Shown in pieces: positions 25,301-38,588 of a DNA stretch of 64,000 nt; the stretch's first letter is position 1, and every line of letters starts with the position of its first letter. The notes under the pieces are model-generated. The model made no database searches. It saw nothing but the letters and a program-made list of their open reading frames with translations, and was not told the origin of the DNA. Source of the DNA: Albula goreensis (Eukaryota; Chordata; Actinopteri; Albuliformes; Albulidae); the NCBI GenBank assembly GCA_022829145.1, contig CM040748.1, forward strand, positions 22,959,501 to 23,023,500, in the 5' to 3' direction. A program made the position numbers and the translations under genes.

Positions 25301-28300
25301 GCAACTCGGCATCGTGTTGCCCAGACAGCAGTGTTAGGAACAGCGGCAGGAACACTACAGCTGTAACCTTTAAAGAGGTTATAAAGTCTGATGTGACTGA
25401 TCAGCCATGGCATTACACATCAGGTAAAACACAGTTTCCAGCTCTTGGCTGACAGGTGGTAACCACAGAGGCCCAGTGACTGGTGGTGATTCAGAGCTGT
25501 CTGGTAATCTCACATCTAGCTGGCGAAGCACAAGCATGATCCACTGCACCACTCCTCTTCCTGCCTGTTCAGCTGGCCTCCAGGTAAGCTCTGAGCAGCC
25601 CTGGTGCACTACCCTCCCCACACTCAAACACACACCCCTCCAGTTTCCGGCATCCACACCTCTGCACCAACGCCCTGCTCAATAGCTTCAGCAAATTCAA
25701 CTACAGCACACGCCTCTGAGGAGCCCCCAGCACTGAACAGCTGGCTGGGTAATCATTCACAAATACAAAAACAGCTGAGATAGCCAGCCTTTGTCAACCA
25801 TGTGAGACAGGGCAGGATGAAGGCAACTTCCTGTAGCACCTTTGGATCCTGCATCTTTGAGCATGGCTCAAGGCAAGACAATGGCCTCACTGTGCTCTTA
25901 TCAGGCCAAGAGGACAGCCATCATCATGTTGTGCTACTCTAGTCATAAATTAAACATACTGTCACACACACAGAGAAACATACCCACAGAGGATCTGATA
26001 CACCTCCCTGGAGTCAAGAGTACAGACAGAAAGCAGCTCAAACAGTGCAGCCACTCACCAACCAGCTCATTGGGGTCCCTCTTCTCACTCTCCGAAATGT
26101 CCTGGAACAAAATACAGTGAAGACAAGGATTTCATTAGCAAACAACAAGCGTAACGATGGATTACCCCACTAAGAGGAATGTGTTAAGTTAATAAGTGAA
26201 TGGTTACAATATGTCACCAGTGATGACACAGAAAAAAATATGGTCTGTATCCTTGTATGGATACAGACCATATGAAAGCAGTGTGTGAAAGCAGCAGTCG
26301 CAACACAGTTCTGCAGTCACAAAGGTCATAAAACCTCAAAACCATCTAATAACAAACATGCTGATGAATGCAGGGGTGGAAATAATGCTGCCGATGCATA
26401 GCAGTTAGACCTGGTCCAGTTAGTTCTAGAAGCAGGGTCAGTGTTTCAGAGGAACCTGGTTAGAGCACAGAGTACCCATTCCCTGCTGGTGGCATATGAA
26501 GCTATATTTTTATTTCTATTTAATTTCCCTTTGTCTAATCAGATAGCTCAACAGAGAATATACAGATCTCTTACAGTGATGACCTGGGACCTGGCCAGAT
26601 GTGGGGATCCAGATTTTCTAGAGAATTAACTGAGGCACTGGGGTTAAAGATCATGCTTGTTAGAAGACTTTTATGGGATCTTTAACGATCACAGAAAGTC
26701 AGGGAATCAGTTAAACAAGTAATTCAATGGGCATCATATTCGACAGTACAAAGCACAGGGCACTGGATTTATTTCTTTCGTCCAGATGGAAGAGTGCCCC
26801 CTACTGGCCTAAAATAACCTTTTCCCACCAGACTTGTTTCCCAGGTGGTGTCCTATCGAAGTGCTATGAATCTGATGCCGTTTTTCAGAAGTTTGACATT
26901 AGAGGGGTTTAAGGTAGTATGTGTGCTGACATCCTTGTGTGCAGCAAAACCTGGAATGGCTCAAACTGCTATGCATTATGAATGCTGCTCCCACATCTAA
27001 ATAAGCAAAAGATAAACTGTTTATTCAGATGTTTCCAAAGCCTGAAAGATAATCATATTTAACCACACCATAGTAACCATTATGTGGGCCTGAGAATACA
27101 GCTTTGGAGGTTATGGATGAGGAGTCAAGAGCAGATGGCATTCCGCTGTTGTAAATGATGTAGTTAATGTTGAATTGAGGAGGTGGTGCAACACTGCTAC
27201 ACTCAAGCAGATATACTGTAGTATAATGGTTAGGGAGTTGGTGCTGTAACTTGGAGGCTGCAGGTTTGATTCACAGTTTTAAGGGTACTGTCATTATACC
27301 CTTAAACAATGTATTTCACCTGAATTGTGAAATTTTCAGTAAATATCCAACTGTATAAATAGATAGTGTGTAAATGCAACATTAAACTCGTTCCGGATAA
27401 AAGCATTTGCTAAATGCCTACATGTGCATGTAATGTTAATATGTCATTAGTAAAAATGTTATTTTTGTTAAAATTCAAAGTTATCTTAGTAACATTAAAA
27501 TGGACACCATGACAGAACATAGCAAAAATACCCAACATAGTAAATATTAAGTCTGTGCAAGGACAACATGAAGAGATGGAGATGGCCCTAAATACATCCG
27601 AACTGTACTGTCTTTACATTAAAAACATGCTGACTTTGATCACATGACATACAGCTAGCCTCACTATGATGTCACACTGTGAGTCACTGAGATTTCATGA
27701 AACAGCTAGAACCTTTAGGAGTGCACAGATTCTCACAGCATGAATAAGCAGTGGTTTGACATTGTGACCTACAGAGTCCAGAGGTGCCATTTCCCAGGTC
27801 ACCGAACATTCTGCACCCATCTTAACCCATGGCTCTTTCTCCATTGATGCAGTCCCATCTGAGCTATAGCCAAATATCAGGGCACAGAGGTGTAAGACCT
27901 TTGGGTTAAGTATATCTCTTAATGTGGCTGGCTGCCCTTCCTTAATTCATAAATTACTATTCACTAACATTTTAACTTGTACTTACTGTGTGTCTACTTT
28001 GGCTAGCAACTGCCATATGTCTATTATATATGTAGACATACATAGTGACTGCCAGCTAAAGTATTTACAGTAGGTGTCAAAATCACTACTAGGAAGATAG
28101 AGGAATCAACTACTAGGAAGATAGAGTTCAAGATAGAAAAAAGTCTGTCGATTATACAATTGGCCAGTCTTTCTAGTGTGTCCAGTCAGCAGTGTGAAGT
28201 GCAGGATATGTCCAGTAACCATAGACGTCCATTGAAGAAAAGAGACACACTAGAGGCCACACTTTAACTACAGTTTGCAGTTGTTTCAAAACACCTGAAA

Positions 28301-29944
28301 TTTGACATCAATCAAACATCTAATCTTACCCTCCCAGATGTTACAGTCCATAGCTGATCCTATTTTTGTCCCCAGTACACCCTTTGCCACCAAAAATAAA
28401 CAAATTATGAATTATAATCTCATGGATGTTCTTGGATTTGTATGTGCATTTAAATTAGCATATGCATCTTTCACCTGTTCAAGCCTTACTTGGCAGTACA
28501 AAATGTTTCACAAACACAACTCACAATAGTGAAAAATACAACACAAAAACAACTCACAGATGCCTTTACCAGATACATATGGCACTGTATGTACAGAGAG
28601 CATGGGGAAAGTGTAATTTTACCAGTATTGTAAGAACTTGCCCAATTCAAAATGAATAACTACTCATTATCATAGCAAGCTACTGTCTGTGGTTATGTTG
28701 CTTGCATATGCACAAGGTATCTCAACATCTGAGACGGTGCAATTTAGCTTAGCAGCCTGTGAGCATTCGCTTTGGGATGAGGTGTTAGGGGCTTTGCTTC
28801 TACAGCTCAAGGGCCGGCAGCTCCAACCTTGCTGAGTAATAGGGGTGGATCCTCCCATTTCTCAGGTACAGTTCTTGTTCATATAAGTGCAGAGTAGAAA
28901 TCCCTGGGTGGCAGAACAAGTTGCGACTAGGTGTCACTGTAACAAGCAAGTGATGAACGCAAAGGAACAGATTAAATAATGGCTCAAAGCTATGTGTTCA
29001 TACAGTACACCATTTAAACACATCTGACTGATTGCAAAATATTCTTGGTGAATATTTAGTTTACAGAATAAATTTCAATGGCTAAGCAAATAAATGGGTA
29101 CTATGTTTTGAATGTTAAACCATGTTGGGGCTTGTTGATGCATTTTTAGATGCGTCTTGTGCCGCAGTGTAATCACTGCTCAGAGTACATCTCATGTTGT
29201 TGCAGCCTGCAAAATAACACAGAAGCAAGCTAATCCTTTGGTTAGTTCTGTTACCATGTTATTCTTGTTCACATTACTTGATGCAGGTAGCTACTGCAAG
29301 CTATTTATCATTGTCACAGCCTATAATTTTACAGTTGATTTAGGTGGCTATGCCTATAATTCAGGGAACAGCTGAGCAGGTAATTGGCAACTGTTTCTGC
29401 AACAGACACAGATACAGTGCATGGAAAAGAAAATATACCTCAAAATCGGGATGTAATATGGCCATGCAAAAAGTATGATCAGCAAAAGGCACAACTGGAA
29501 ATAGTTTTTGGGCTGAGTCAAAAATGTGTTATTCACAAAAAACACCTATAGTTAATAAGTCTGCTAGTTACTAGGTCCATCACCATCAGACCTGTACTCT
29601 GACCTCATTTCACCTCTGCATGGTCAGAAAATCAAATTACCTTTTGCCTCCCTGGGTTTTAAAACAATCAGGTTACTGATCAAGAAAGTTTTTGCATGTA
29701 TTCTCACAAATAGCTAAGGAATCTAGTTCTGTTGTCCTACAAGGGGGAACAAGTTCTCAGTGTACAATAAAGACTCTGGATCAGTCTTAGACAACAAACT
29801 ATGCAGGGGTGGGGGAAGGGTGAGCAGTGCTATTCTAAATCGGTTGCCTTTCCATGCCAAGACTCTGGGCATCACATGGGTTCAGCAGAGAGAAACAGTG
29901 CTCCTATTCACCCTCTTTCACTCTCTCTCACACACACAAACACA

Positions 29945-29978
<34 letters not shown>

Positions 29979-30003
29979 ACACAGACACACACAGACACAC
30001 ACA

Positions 30004-30044
<41 letters not shown>

Positions 30045-33000
30045 TCAGAATGCCACATAATACTGCCACCGTGTTACCTAGCAACTGAGGGCACATCCAA
30101 GCATTGTCCTGGAGGGGAGGGAGAAGGGGAAGTACCAAGTGCCTGAGCATAAAGGGGAGGCAAAGGAAGGGTTGGGGTGGTGGTGGGTTACGTAGGAGGA
30201 GGAGAAGGGGAGATGTACAGTAAATCAGAAAAACAAATGGCTTTTGGGCAGCAGACTGCCAGGACCTTCAATAAGGTTTCATTCTCCCATGAAAGACAAG
30301 CACATCAATACAGCACACAATTCTGCAAAAACTGCCTGCGTTCCGCAGTACTGCCTCTTCACTGCCAGGGAGAAATGAGGTGGGGTGGGGTGTACTGCAG
30401 GGGCTCTCTTTTTTCTCCCACAACCCAACATATCACAGTGTACTCCAAAATGTGAAAAGAACCCTGTAAGCATGGGCTCTCTTTCCCCACTGTCTCAGGC
30501 TTCTCCCCATAAGCAGAGGAAAAGCATAACGACACCAGCCAAAGAAAACTGGAGCTGGTACAGAGTAGTTTGTTTTTGCACCTCTTTTAACACAGCACTG
30601 CTGTTTCTACACATAACATCATGACGTGGGGTGGGGTGTGGTGCTGCCATTTTCATGGGTTGACAAAACAGGCACAAGAATGACATGCACACACCTGCAG
30701 GGGAGCGTGTGAGAGGGGGTAAGGAAACCTCCATTTTGCCAAACTGTGCTATAAAAATATACACTAGAGCTTATTATTTAAGAATGAATAAAATTCTGAA
30801 CACATTTAGCTAGCTGCCAACTTAAACTGAATGCATTTACAACGGACCTCAGATCCTCATTCGCATTAGTATTACTGCTCTCACTCTCAGACAGTTAAGG
30901 GTTTTAAACAAAAACTGTATCCCCAGAAGACAGGATCCATGTACGTTTGAAACTACAAAGCAGAATCCCAGAGCTGCTCTGGATTTCACGCCAACTCTTT
31001 TGTTTGTTTATCAGGTTTCAGGCCAAGAGATAGGATACATCCTTGCAGAGGAAGTTGGTATCTCGGAAATGTATGGGACTCAATAGAATGGTGTCACAAA
31101 CCTGGCACAGAATTCCACTGGACAGCCGGGAGGGATTGAGCTGTTTATTCTGACTCATCAGCACCTTCTTAACAGTGAAAGCAGTACAAGTGACACATTC
31201 AGATATTTTTCCTGAGAATGAACAACATGTGCAATGAGGTGCAATGTTCAGATGGGGACACAAAACACTTTGAAAATGCAACACAAAACTGGAAAATGCT
31301 TTTACTCCCTGGGTCAGGAAGCAAGGCATGCTATATTCCCTGACAGAGCAGCATGTATAAATCAGGGTTGTGCAATCGCTCACCCCATTTCTTAATCGCT
31401 TACAGCAATAAACCTTCGTGGGTGTGTTTCCAATGCCAGAGCAAGGATTTTACCAGACTCGGAGCTTGTGTTTCTTTAACCCCTGAGGTTTCTTTTATTT
31501 GTGTTAAATAAACTTGAACCCTAGGCCTTAAAAAAACACACAAAAAACATACAAGAGCCACAATTCTTCCCGCGCTATTCTCCTCATGTTTATTTCCAAT
31601 GTGAACAATCTCACACAATAGAAGCATGAAATGAGAGCCACGTGCTGATATGTTAGGCGCGGCACTCTTTACATCTGGTGCACGTATCAGAGAAGGAGAA
31701 CAGGTGGTACTTGGCCCAGCCTAAGGCTGCTTGTGCTTGTCCTTTTCTCTGGGTTCACACAAGGAAGCAGCCCAACTGGACACAGTGTGCTTACAAATAG
31801 ATACTATTAACTTGCCATAAGAGTCAGAAATAAACATCAAGCCAACCATGAAATAACCTCAAACACAACAGGGCACTGAGCTCCTGAGCCTCCAGAGTCA
31901 AACGAAGCCCACCCAAATAATCAGCCATGCCTCCATCCAACAAAAACAAGCTGAGGTCAGGAGGGCTGCAGACAAACCCACAGCAGCCAAACAGTTACTG
32001 CCAGCCAGGCCTGTACAAACACAACCCCTCCCTGATAAAGATGCAATAGCCTTCCACAACAGAAGCAAGTGCTAGTTAGTCTCATTTCCAGGCACTTAAG
32101 TTCTGATACAGCGTTTGGATGACTTCATTAACTTTTCTGGCCTTGGCTTCCTGAAAACTAATCAGTGTCAGTGGATTTCTAAAGGTGGATTATGTTGGCT
32201 CGGGAAACAACATTTCATTCAGTCCTGAGACTCATGAGCCTGTTCGCATGAGAACAATCCGCACTCAGAACAAACTAGCCACAGGATTATTAGCATTTCA
32301 CATCCCCAGAAGATGGGCACTGTTCTACTTCTGAAAAGCAGTGGGTCTTGTGGTTATAAGCCTGACACATGAGGCTACAACAACAACCCTTGTGGCCCAG
32401 CCCTCCCCTCCTGCCAGCCATCTTCTAACTTCTGGTCCTTCCAACCACTACTGAGGACTACTGCGCCCTCTGGACACTACAGAGGACTGCTGCACCCTGC
32501 AGCCACTACAAAGGACTACTGTGCCCTATGGTCACAACAAAGGATCACTGCGCCCTCTGGACAATACAGAGGACTACTGCGCTCTCCGGCCACAGCAAAG
32601 GACAACTGCACCCTACTGCGCTCTCCGGCCACAGCAAAGGACTACTGCACCCTAATGCGGCCTCCGGCCACAGCAAAGGACTACTGCACCCTACTGCGCC
32701 CTCCGGCCACAGCAAAGGACTACTGCACCCTACTGCACCCTCCGGCCACAGCAAAGGACTACTGCACCCTACAGCACCCTCCGGCCACAGCAAAGGACTA
32801 CTGCACCCTACTGCACCCTCCGGCCACAGCAAAGGACTACTGCACCCTACTGCAGCAAAGGACTACTCCCCTACTGCACCCTCCGCCACAAAGGACTACA
32901 AAGGACTACTGCACCCTACTGCACCCTCCGGCCACAGCAAAGGACTACTGCACCCTACTGCACCCTCCGGCCACAGCAAAGGACTACTGCGCCCTCCGGC

Positions 33001-36000
33001 CACTAGACTCAATAACTTCATCCAATGTAGTGTAAACATCAAAATCTGACATTTCACATATTATACATGTATAAACTTAATGTAACAACACAAAATTGAA
33101 TTCAGAGATTGTACAGAAACGCAGCTAATGAAACACACAGCAAGTCTACAAACCACTATCATGATATTGTCCTTTGACTGAAAAAGCTGTTTTCATATGA
33201 TAAAGAGGTGACATTATCTTGTTCATCTATACTGTACTTGCAGCCTGTACACTAAGAGGTAACTTAAACAAAGCAGAAAACTGTATGTATGTGCACATAT
33301 CATTTACCTACACACTTAAATATTTTCACATATAGTACATGTCTATGTGTAGCCAAACTAAATTATTCCATAAAAACCATCCTGGCAAACAAATATCTTT
33401 TAACCTTTGCAAACACAACACCATGCAATGCAAGGAAAGTATTTTTCCCAAATACTTCTCCTAATCAGCCTTTTACTACAGTCTAATGGTAGAATGTTTC
33501 TTCCATTTCCCTGAAACTCAGGCTGAAAATGAAATATGAAGCTCTGCTGCATGAGATTACAGTTACACTTTCAAATGCTCCGGTTGCTATCCTTGAAAAT
33601 GGCCACCAGAAGATTGTTCAGACCTAATCCAAGGGCTCCATCTAGTGGAGTAATGTGCATTCTTCCCTCTTAAAAGTGCCTCCAGGATTTTGCTACTTCC
33701 CATATTTCTTCACCCCCATCTTTTTCCCGACTGGGAGCCTCAAACAAGGGGGTTCAAATACCTTAAAATCATCTTGGTCTCCCCCCTCAGGGTCTGATTC
33801 GTCCTCTTCCTATAAAGACAAGAATGCAAATGGTTAACACCACAGGAGGGGGTGGGGTTACTACACATAAAGCGGAGTCAAAAAATCTCCAAATGCAGTA
33901 CAGACCTTTTTGTCCACATGAACACTAAACATTGAAATGGTACACGCTACAAAGGATTCAGCTGAACAGGTGCAGGTAAAAGCAAAAATTGTCTCAACGG
34001 CACCAAACTCCCAAACATGCATTTATTTATATTGTAAAGAAAATGTATGATATTCCAATACCACTATATACATTTGATCTTACTTAGACAGTCAGGGGCC
34101 TGAAGTTCCATGAATTTTCTGAATTTACACAAAACGTACGACACACACAAGTGCAGGCACACACAGAAGAACAGAGGACATACATCAGAGAGAATATGAT
34201 GCACTACAAACCCTCCGGTAGAGCATCTTCACACCATGTTACAACAAAACATTTGTGCTGTATATGCAGGAAAAATACTGAAACACAATGCACCACATAC
34301 ATCTGGTCTTCCTGCATTCTGTCTCAACAAATGCAAATTAACTCTCTGTAAAAGTGCTCCCTTTCCCATGCATTTTGTCAAGATACATCATGCATCCTCA
34401 TACATGGCACCCACGCAGCACCGCACATTCCTGCATCAGCAGCTACTAATATATGCAGGAGTATTCTACTGTAGTTTCAACTACACACCAAAAATGAAAT
34501 GCCCAATACTGTACAACCCAGATTTCAAAAACATCTAGTCATCCTCCTTTTTTGCTGGACTGCAGCACTTATTGCTTCATTTTTCATGACATGACAAAAA
34601 ATAAAGCCAGCAGTCTGAAAAATGTTGCTGAATTCAAGTGCTAGGCACCAGCACAGCTCCTCAGTAGCTCCCACACTCCAGAGACCATCTGAAATATGCC
34701 TAAACAGCTCCAATGCAGCCATCTGTAATGCTCAGTCACTACAAAAACTGACCTCAGTAAGAAAATTGAAAGATACGACAGAACATGTGCAACCCTGACC
34801 TGATGATTGAATTTGATGCATTTTCTACAAATTGGGTGAGGTGCAAGGACACAATCCATATTAAATTAAAATGTGCATTTTTTGCATTCAAGCAAAGGAT
34901 ACGACACAATCTCAAAACGATCTTTCTTCCAGCAGAACCGAGTTCAGATCTGTTATTACTTACTGCCTGCAACGGCCACAACACTGCATTAATAAAACGT
35001 ACTAAATTCATCACCAGGTCCAGCTCAAGACTATGTACTTCCTGCTAAAATGGAAAAAGTCACAAGGTCAGAGAGGTTTTCGACAAATAAAAAGCTTTAT
35101 TTGAAAGGCCAAAAGGGAGTCATACCTCAGCAAACTGTATCCAACTCAGCCGTAACATTTCAAGCATAGACACCAATACAGAGATTGTAAATAGGTGTAG
35201 CCTGCATCTAACTGGTGATTTCTAAACATTTTACTTAGATAAGTAAAGAAGAAAGCATTTTCTTCTAGGGTTAGAGATTTTATTTTCTCATCACTTCCAC
35301 ATTCTGATCAGGAAAAATCACATAAGGAAGAGACGAAAACAGCTTTCAGCCCTCACAGGAACGTCTCTTATGTAATCAGGCACCTTACAGAATGCTCACA
35401 GCCTGGCCAGCCTGGGCCCATTACTAAGCCCCTTAGTAGATAAGTGAGAGAGAATCATAAACTGTGCATGCCCTTTATCATGCACAAGTCTATGAGGCAT
35501 AAACAGAATGAGATTATGTACACAATTCAGCATGAGAAAATGGGTATCAGCTCAACACTGGCCCAATTTCTGTCTCCACATAGCTGTATCCTTTGTTTCC
35601 ATAAGACCAAAGTTTCAGTATTTACCAATTCTCTGTCCAACCCCTTCCTCAGAATTCTCTAGTTATTGATTCAATATGAATAAAAAAGATTCTCACTCCA
35701 ATGGTGACCATTACACATATTGTATCTCATTGCTTAAACTGCTAGTCATAATTAGTTGAATAATTCTGCTAAAAAAAAAAGCTAATTAACAAAAAGTCCT
35801 GTTACTTCAGTATTTGTGACATAGCAAATGATGACTACCTGCAGATGTGCACAAATGAAGTCACCTTTTTTCTGCAATTGTTGGCACAAAATGCCTGTGA
35901 GAAACTGCAGCAAGATGAAAGAAAAATGAGGTGACTTCCACAGTGTAGAAAGGAAGGGAAAGAGTCATAATGATCAGGGTCTTCACATACTGCTTGTGTG

Positions 36001-38588
36001 ATACAATCAGACTGGATCAAATCATAACTGACAACAGCCAGACTCCACAAATGTGACAGTCCCTGGTAATATGAAGTATGTGGAATTAAAACCATGTCCT
36101 GCATCTGAAACTGAGATATAACTGACACTAGTTATTGTTGATGGCTACGTTGGTTATGTGCTGAATAACAACCATGCGGCACAATTTTAAAAGGAAATAT
36201 GCCAAATGTGGATTGGGTTTAGTAATGAGTCAAATGTCTATCTGTTCCATTTTGACAGCATGCAGTAGGTAATGAACCCCAAGCCCCACTTAGGAGGCTA
36301 GTAACTATGCACCTGACTGCCTTCTCACTCCAATGTAATACACCTCTGCCCAACGAACAGGACTACTACTTCTGATGACTCAGATGATAGAGAGCAGAGG
36401 TGGGTCATGTGAGTGGTACCCAGAAATAAGATTTCACATTTATTTTACGTGTTTATACACAGCCATGACACTACAATTTTGCTTTATGATTAGGTCCTTT
36501 CTTTTAATCCATTTTAGATATTAGGTGAATTCTTCTGATGTGCAGCACTGCAACACCATTTTTGTGGGCATATGATAAGGAATATGTTTCCATACATACT
36601 TATAACAACATTTTCATACTAGAAGAGATATGGCAATTGATCATCGTAAGTCAGCCTATTTCCTGTCTTAACACTAAGCTGCATACAGTACATAAAGTCT
36701 TTTATAATTATTAAAATAGCTACAATTGTATAAAAAGTACCTGTAAACTATTGCTTATTTATTATTTATGTTTTGGTACTTGAGAAGCTAGTTTGACAGG
36801 GCAGCCTCTACCAGTGTGACATGTAAAGGTGACGTAATTTCAACACGCTACAGTTTTGTCACACTGAGGATAACAGGAGTTGGCTACTGCTCTAGTAGCC
36901 ATTATTTCATATAAGGACATAGGTAGGGTAGAAATGGAGGGTGCATGGTGACATCTGAGCTAAGCCGCCACCACATTCAAGGACCGGCCAACGTACAGCT
37001 GGCACCGGCAGACAGCAGAAGCTGCTTACCTATAGGTGTTCAATGGTGTATGACCAAACACAAACAAACCTAGTGTCTAAAAGGTGAAATTACAACCCAT
37101 TCTTCACTGCTTGTCACAATTATTATTGGCATGGCGGGATTCTCTGATTTGCTTTTTTCCCCCCAGTACCTTCCATACAATGAAACGGAACAGTGTGTTC
37201 ATTTTTTACTTAATCTAGATCTACAAAAGGCTACCATTCTGTTTTGTCTGGATTAGCAGAAACTACTACACTCCCAAACAGGACACCATGCTACTCCTTT
37301 GATTGTAATTCACTCAATATATGTTGGAGAGACACAATAACTTTGACCAATAACCAAGAAAAGGTCATTGAGGATGTCCAAAGCCCAGAAAAAGTCTAAC
37401 TCACCGAATTCCTGGAGCTATCCCTGCTGTCCTCATCTCCAGAGCCTTTGTCCTCACCCTCCTCCATCCGGGTAGCATCGCCCTCCCAGTAGTCAGCCGA
37501 CACAAGCCCACCATGGCCCTCTGAAACACAGTATGTTCTTTCTCAGAGCTTTAACACTACACATAATCCATGAACTTGTCAGAACATTCTCTAAAACAGA
37601 AAATAAAAGCAAGTTTGGCTCACTGGTTACAAAGAGATAAATATCCAAATAGCTATACTTTTCATTTCACCCATCCTTTTCATAGATGGGTACCAAAGAG
37701 CCTCTACACGCATGTAATCAGCAAATCAAAAAGTCATGTAATATTACTCAGTCTTTGATGAAACCAGCAAATGTTTACATCTATTCAATAGATTTCTCAA
37801 TGGTGCGTTAAACTATTACAGTAATATACCAAGACCCCGCGTTATTAACATCACAGCCAGGTGCAAATATCAGACAGGTGCAACGTTGATATACCACCAA
37901 CCATTCAACACTTCTCCAGGAAATGAATGTCACAACGTTTAAACCTAATTTAATTTAATTCACAACAAAGATTAAATACGGTGGCAGTTTTCAATGGTTA
38001 ACGGCTTTAATGGTTCAATAACGTAAATACCTCCTTCACACCAAAGAATGGAATTAACCTTACCAGGTAACAACAGTTGTGACTAGCTCGCTAAAGTCGT
38101 CTACGGTTACGTTATGTACCTACGAGCCATAGCCGTCAAGACATTTCAACGTTGTTCTTCATTGACAGTAAATCAAGGTATTGCAATCAACAAGAGGAAT
38201 CCTCTAAGTTATATACTGAAGTAAGATAAGGTGACGTACATAAATAAACTAAATGAATTGTTAATTTTCTGGCCTTACTTGAGAGCCGACCAACCAAGCG
38301 AGTTCGGTAGTTTGCTACAGCTTGGTTGATTGCTAATTTAATGTTAACTTAGCTAACTAGCTATCGGTAACTGGCTAGTAGCAGATTGCTTTCATGTGAC
38401 AGGCCAAGCCCCGAACGCTTAGCCGCAAAGATGAAGACAAACCATATTATTTTTTGGTTTTACATGCATTACATGCAGATGGCTGTGGTTTAACTCGTAC
38501 CTGTTTCCCCGGTATCTGCATCGGAATCCGGGTCTGAATCGTAAACCGCCAGCGACGACAGGGGTACACTTTTCTTTCCGCTCGCCAT
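15562..38588 (-). CDS. sap30bp: SAP30-binding protein (HCNGP family), complete, 11 coding exons
   Basis: SAP30BP is a nuclear protein reported to bind SAP30 of the Sin3 corepressor and to partner the splicing factor RBM17. Exons in gene order are 38501-38588, 37405-37520, 33762-33809, 26059-26101, 21691-21779, 19110-19201, 18598-18658, 17197-17248, 16987-17045, 16143-16227 and 15562-15740. All are GT/AG, and they sum to 912 bases (303 residues plus stop; human about 308). The N-terminus reads MASGKKSVPLSSLAVYDSD. Residues 16-98 are acidic. The HCNGP core covers roughly 99-216 (NMSPDEIRIPPEPPGRCSNH, IYEKLIQFCGIDELGTNYPK, DMFDPHGWSEDSYYEAL). A Thr-rich linker follows, then KRKSKWDS (Trp253), which looks like a UHM-ligand motif, and the tail ISAVGTILKKAKQ. 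Exon 5 must use the acceptor at 21780; the AG five bases further on would break the frame. The start ATG has G at -3 and +4. No lesion is seen. Confidence 0.96.
15741..18597 (-). other. SAP30BP short 3' introns
   Basis: The introns at 15741-16142, 16228-16986, 17046-17196 and 17249-18597 contain no recognisable element or extra exon. Confidence 0.6.
19202..21690 (-). other. SAP30BP intron 5
   Basis: No gene is recognised. A poly-A run lies at 21348-21367. ORFs at about 19567-20029 overlap on both strands and match no family I know. Confidence 0.55.
21780..26058 (-). other. SAP30BP intron 4
   Basis: The intron contains a GA microsatellite (22309-22356). A 175-codon plus-strand ORF at 22849-23376 has no recognisable domain. 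No RNA gene or transposon is seen. Confidence 0.55.
22309..22356. repeat. GA dinucleotide microsatellite
   Basis: About 46 bases of uninterrupted (GA)n within SAP30BP intron 4. Confidence 0.92.
26238..26273. repeat. Perfect 15-bp inverted repeat (hairpin)
   Basis: ATATGGTCTGTATCC is followed by a 6-base loop (TTGTAT) and the exact complement GGATACAGACCATAT. No TA-flanked transposon ends are obvious. Confidence 0.85.
26425..26700 (-). repeat. Dispersed repeat fragment, fish SINE/LINE-tail type
   Basis: Read on the minus strand, this stretch has CTTTCTGTGATCGTTAAAGA followed by TCCCAT, then CCAGTGCCTCAG and ACATCTGGCCA. The same words occur at 40500-40745 (plus). They resemble a widespread fish repeat remembered as 'gtcctgac...cattaaagatccca'. 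The family is not fixed and the boundaries are approximate. Confidence 0.4.
27219..27442 (+). mobile_element. tRNA-derived SINE
   Basis: The left end resembles a tRNA with A-box (TATAATGGTTAGGGAGTTGG) and B-box (CAGGTTTGATTC) words about 35 bases apart. The right end has GGATAAAAGCATTTGCTAAA followed by TGCCTA and a TGTAATG-rich tail, typical of fish SINEs. It is inserted antisense to SAP30BP. Target duplications were not resolved, so the limits are approximate. Confidence 0.7.
27984..28076. repeat. Imperfect palindrome, MITE-like
   Basis: The left half (ACTTACTGTGTGTCTACTTT...) and the reverse complement of the right half (ACCTACTGTAAATACTTTAG...) align over about 45 bases, with roughly three quarters identity by eye. 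This is probably a decayed inverted-repeat element of unknown family. Confidence 0.4.
28087..28128. repeat. Short tandem direct repeat
   Basis: ACTACTAGGAAGATAGAG occurs twice with a 6-base spacer. It looks like a local duplication. Confidence 0.75.
29930..30041. repeat. AC microsatellite with 10-bp higher-order period
   Basis: The (AC)n array is interrupted at regular 10-base steps by AG, giving four ACACACACAG units in the middle between purer AC flanks. It lies in SAP30BP intron 3. ORFs across it encode only His/Thr or Cys/Val strings. Confidence 0.92.
32440..33004. repeat. Minisatellite with a 29-bp to 39-bp unit switch
   Basis: Successive AGGAC words start at 32454, 32483, 32512, 32541, 32570 and 32599 (period 29), then at 32638, 32677 and 32716 (period 39). 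The longer unit equals the shorter plus a 10-base internal duplication of the type TACTGCACCC. About ten 39-base units follow, with a rearranged zone near 32850-32910. Because 39 is a multiple of 3, the array stays open in several frames (173 codons on plus, 95 on minus). Those ORFs are products of the repeat, not genes. It lies in SAP30BP intron 3. Confidence 0.93.
33810..38500 (-). other. SAP30BP introns 2 and 1
   Basis: Between exon 3 and exon 2 (33810-37404) and between exon 2 and exon 1 (37521-38500) I see no further exon, element or RNA gene. Confidence 0.6.

Larger units (their letters stand above)
26102..33761 (-). other. SAP30BP intron 3, the largest (7.7 kb)
   Basis: This intron carries most of the repeats of the locus: a perfect hairpin (26238-26273), a dispersed-repeat fragment (26425-26700), a SINE (27219-27442), an imperfect palindrome (27984-28076), a direct repeat (28087-28128), an AC array (29930-30041) and the minisatellite (32440-33004). 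No exon is supported inside it; the flanking SAP30BP exons join in phase without one. Confidence 0.6.

Noticed and set aside
29760-30150. ORFs of 68-128 codons over the AC array
   Set aside because: They encode His/Thr or Cys/Val strings from a microsatellite.
32528-33049. 173-codon plus-strand ORF (and 95- and 126-codon partners)
   Set aside because: It is the translation of a 39-bp tandem repeat inside a SAP30BP intron; the frame is open only because the unit is a multiple of three.
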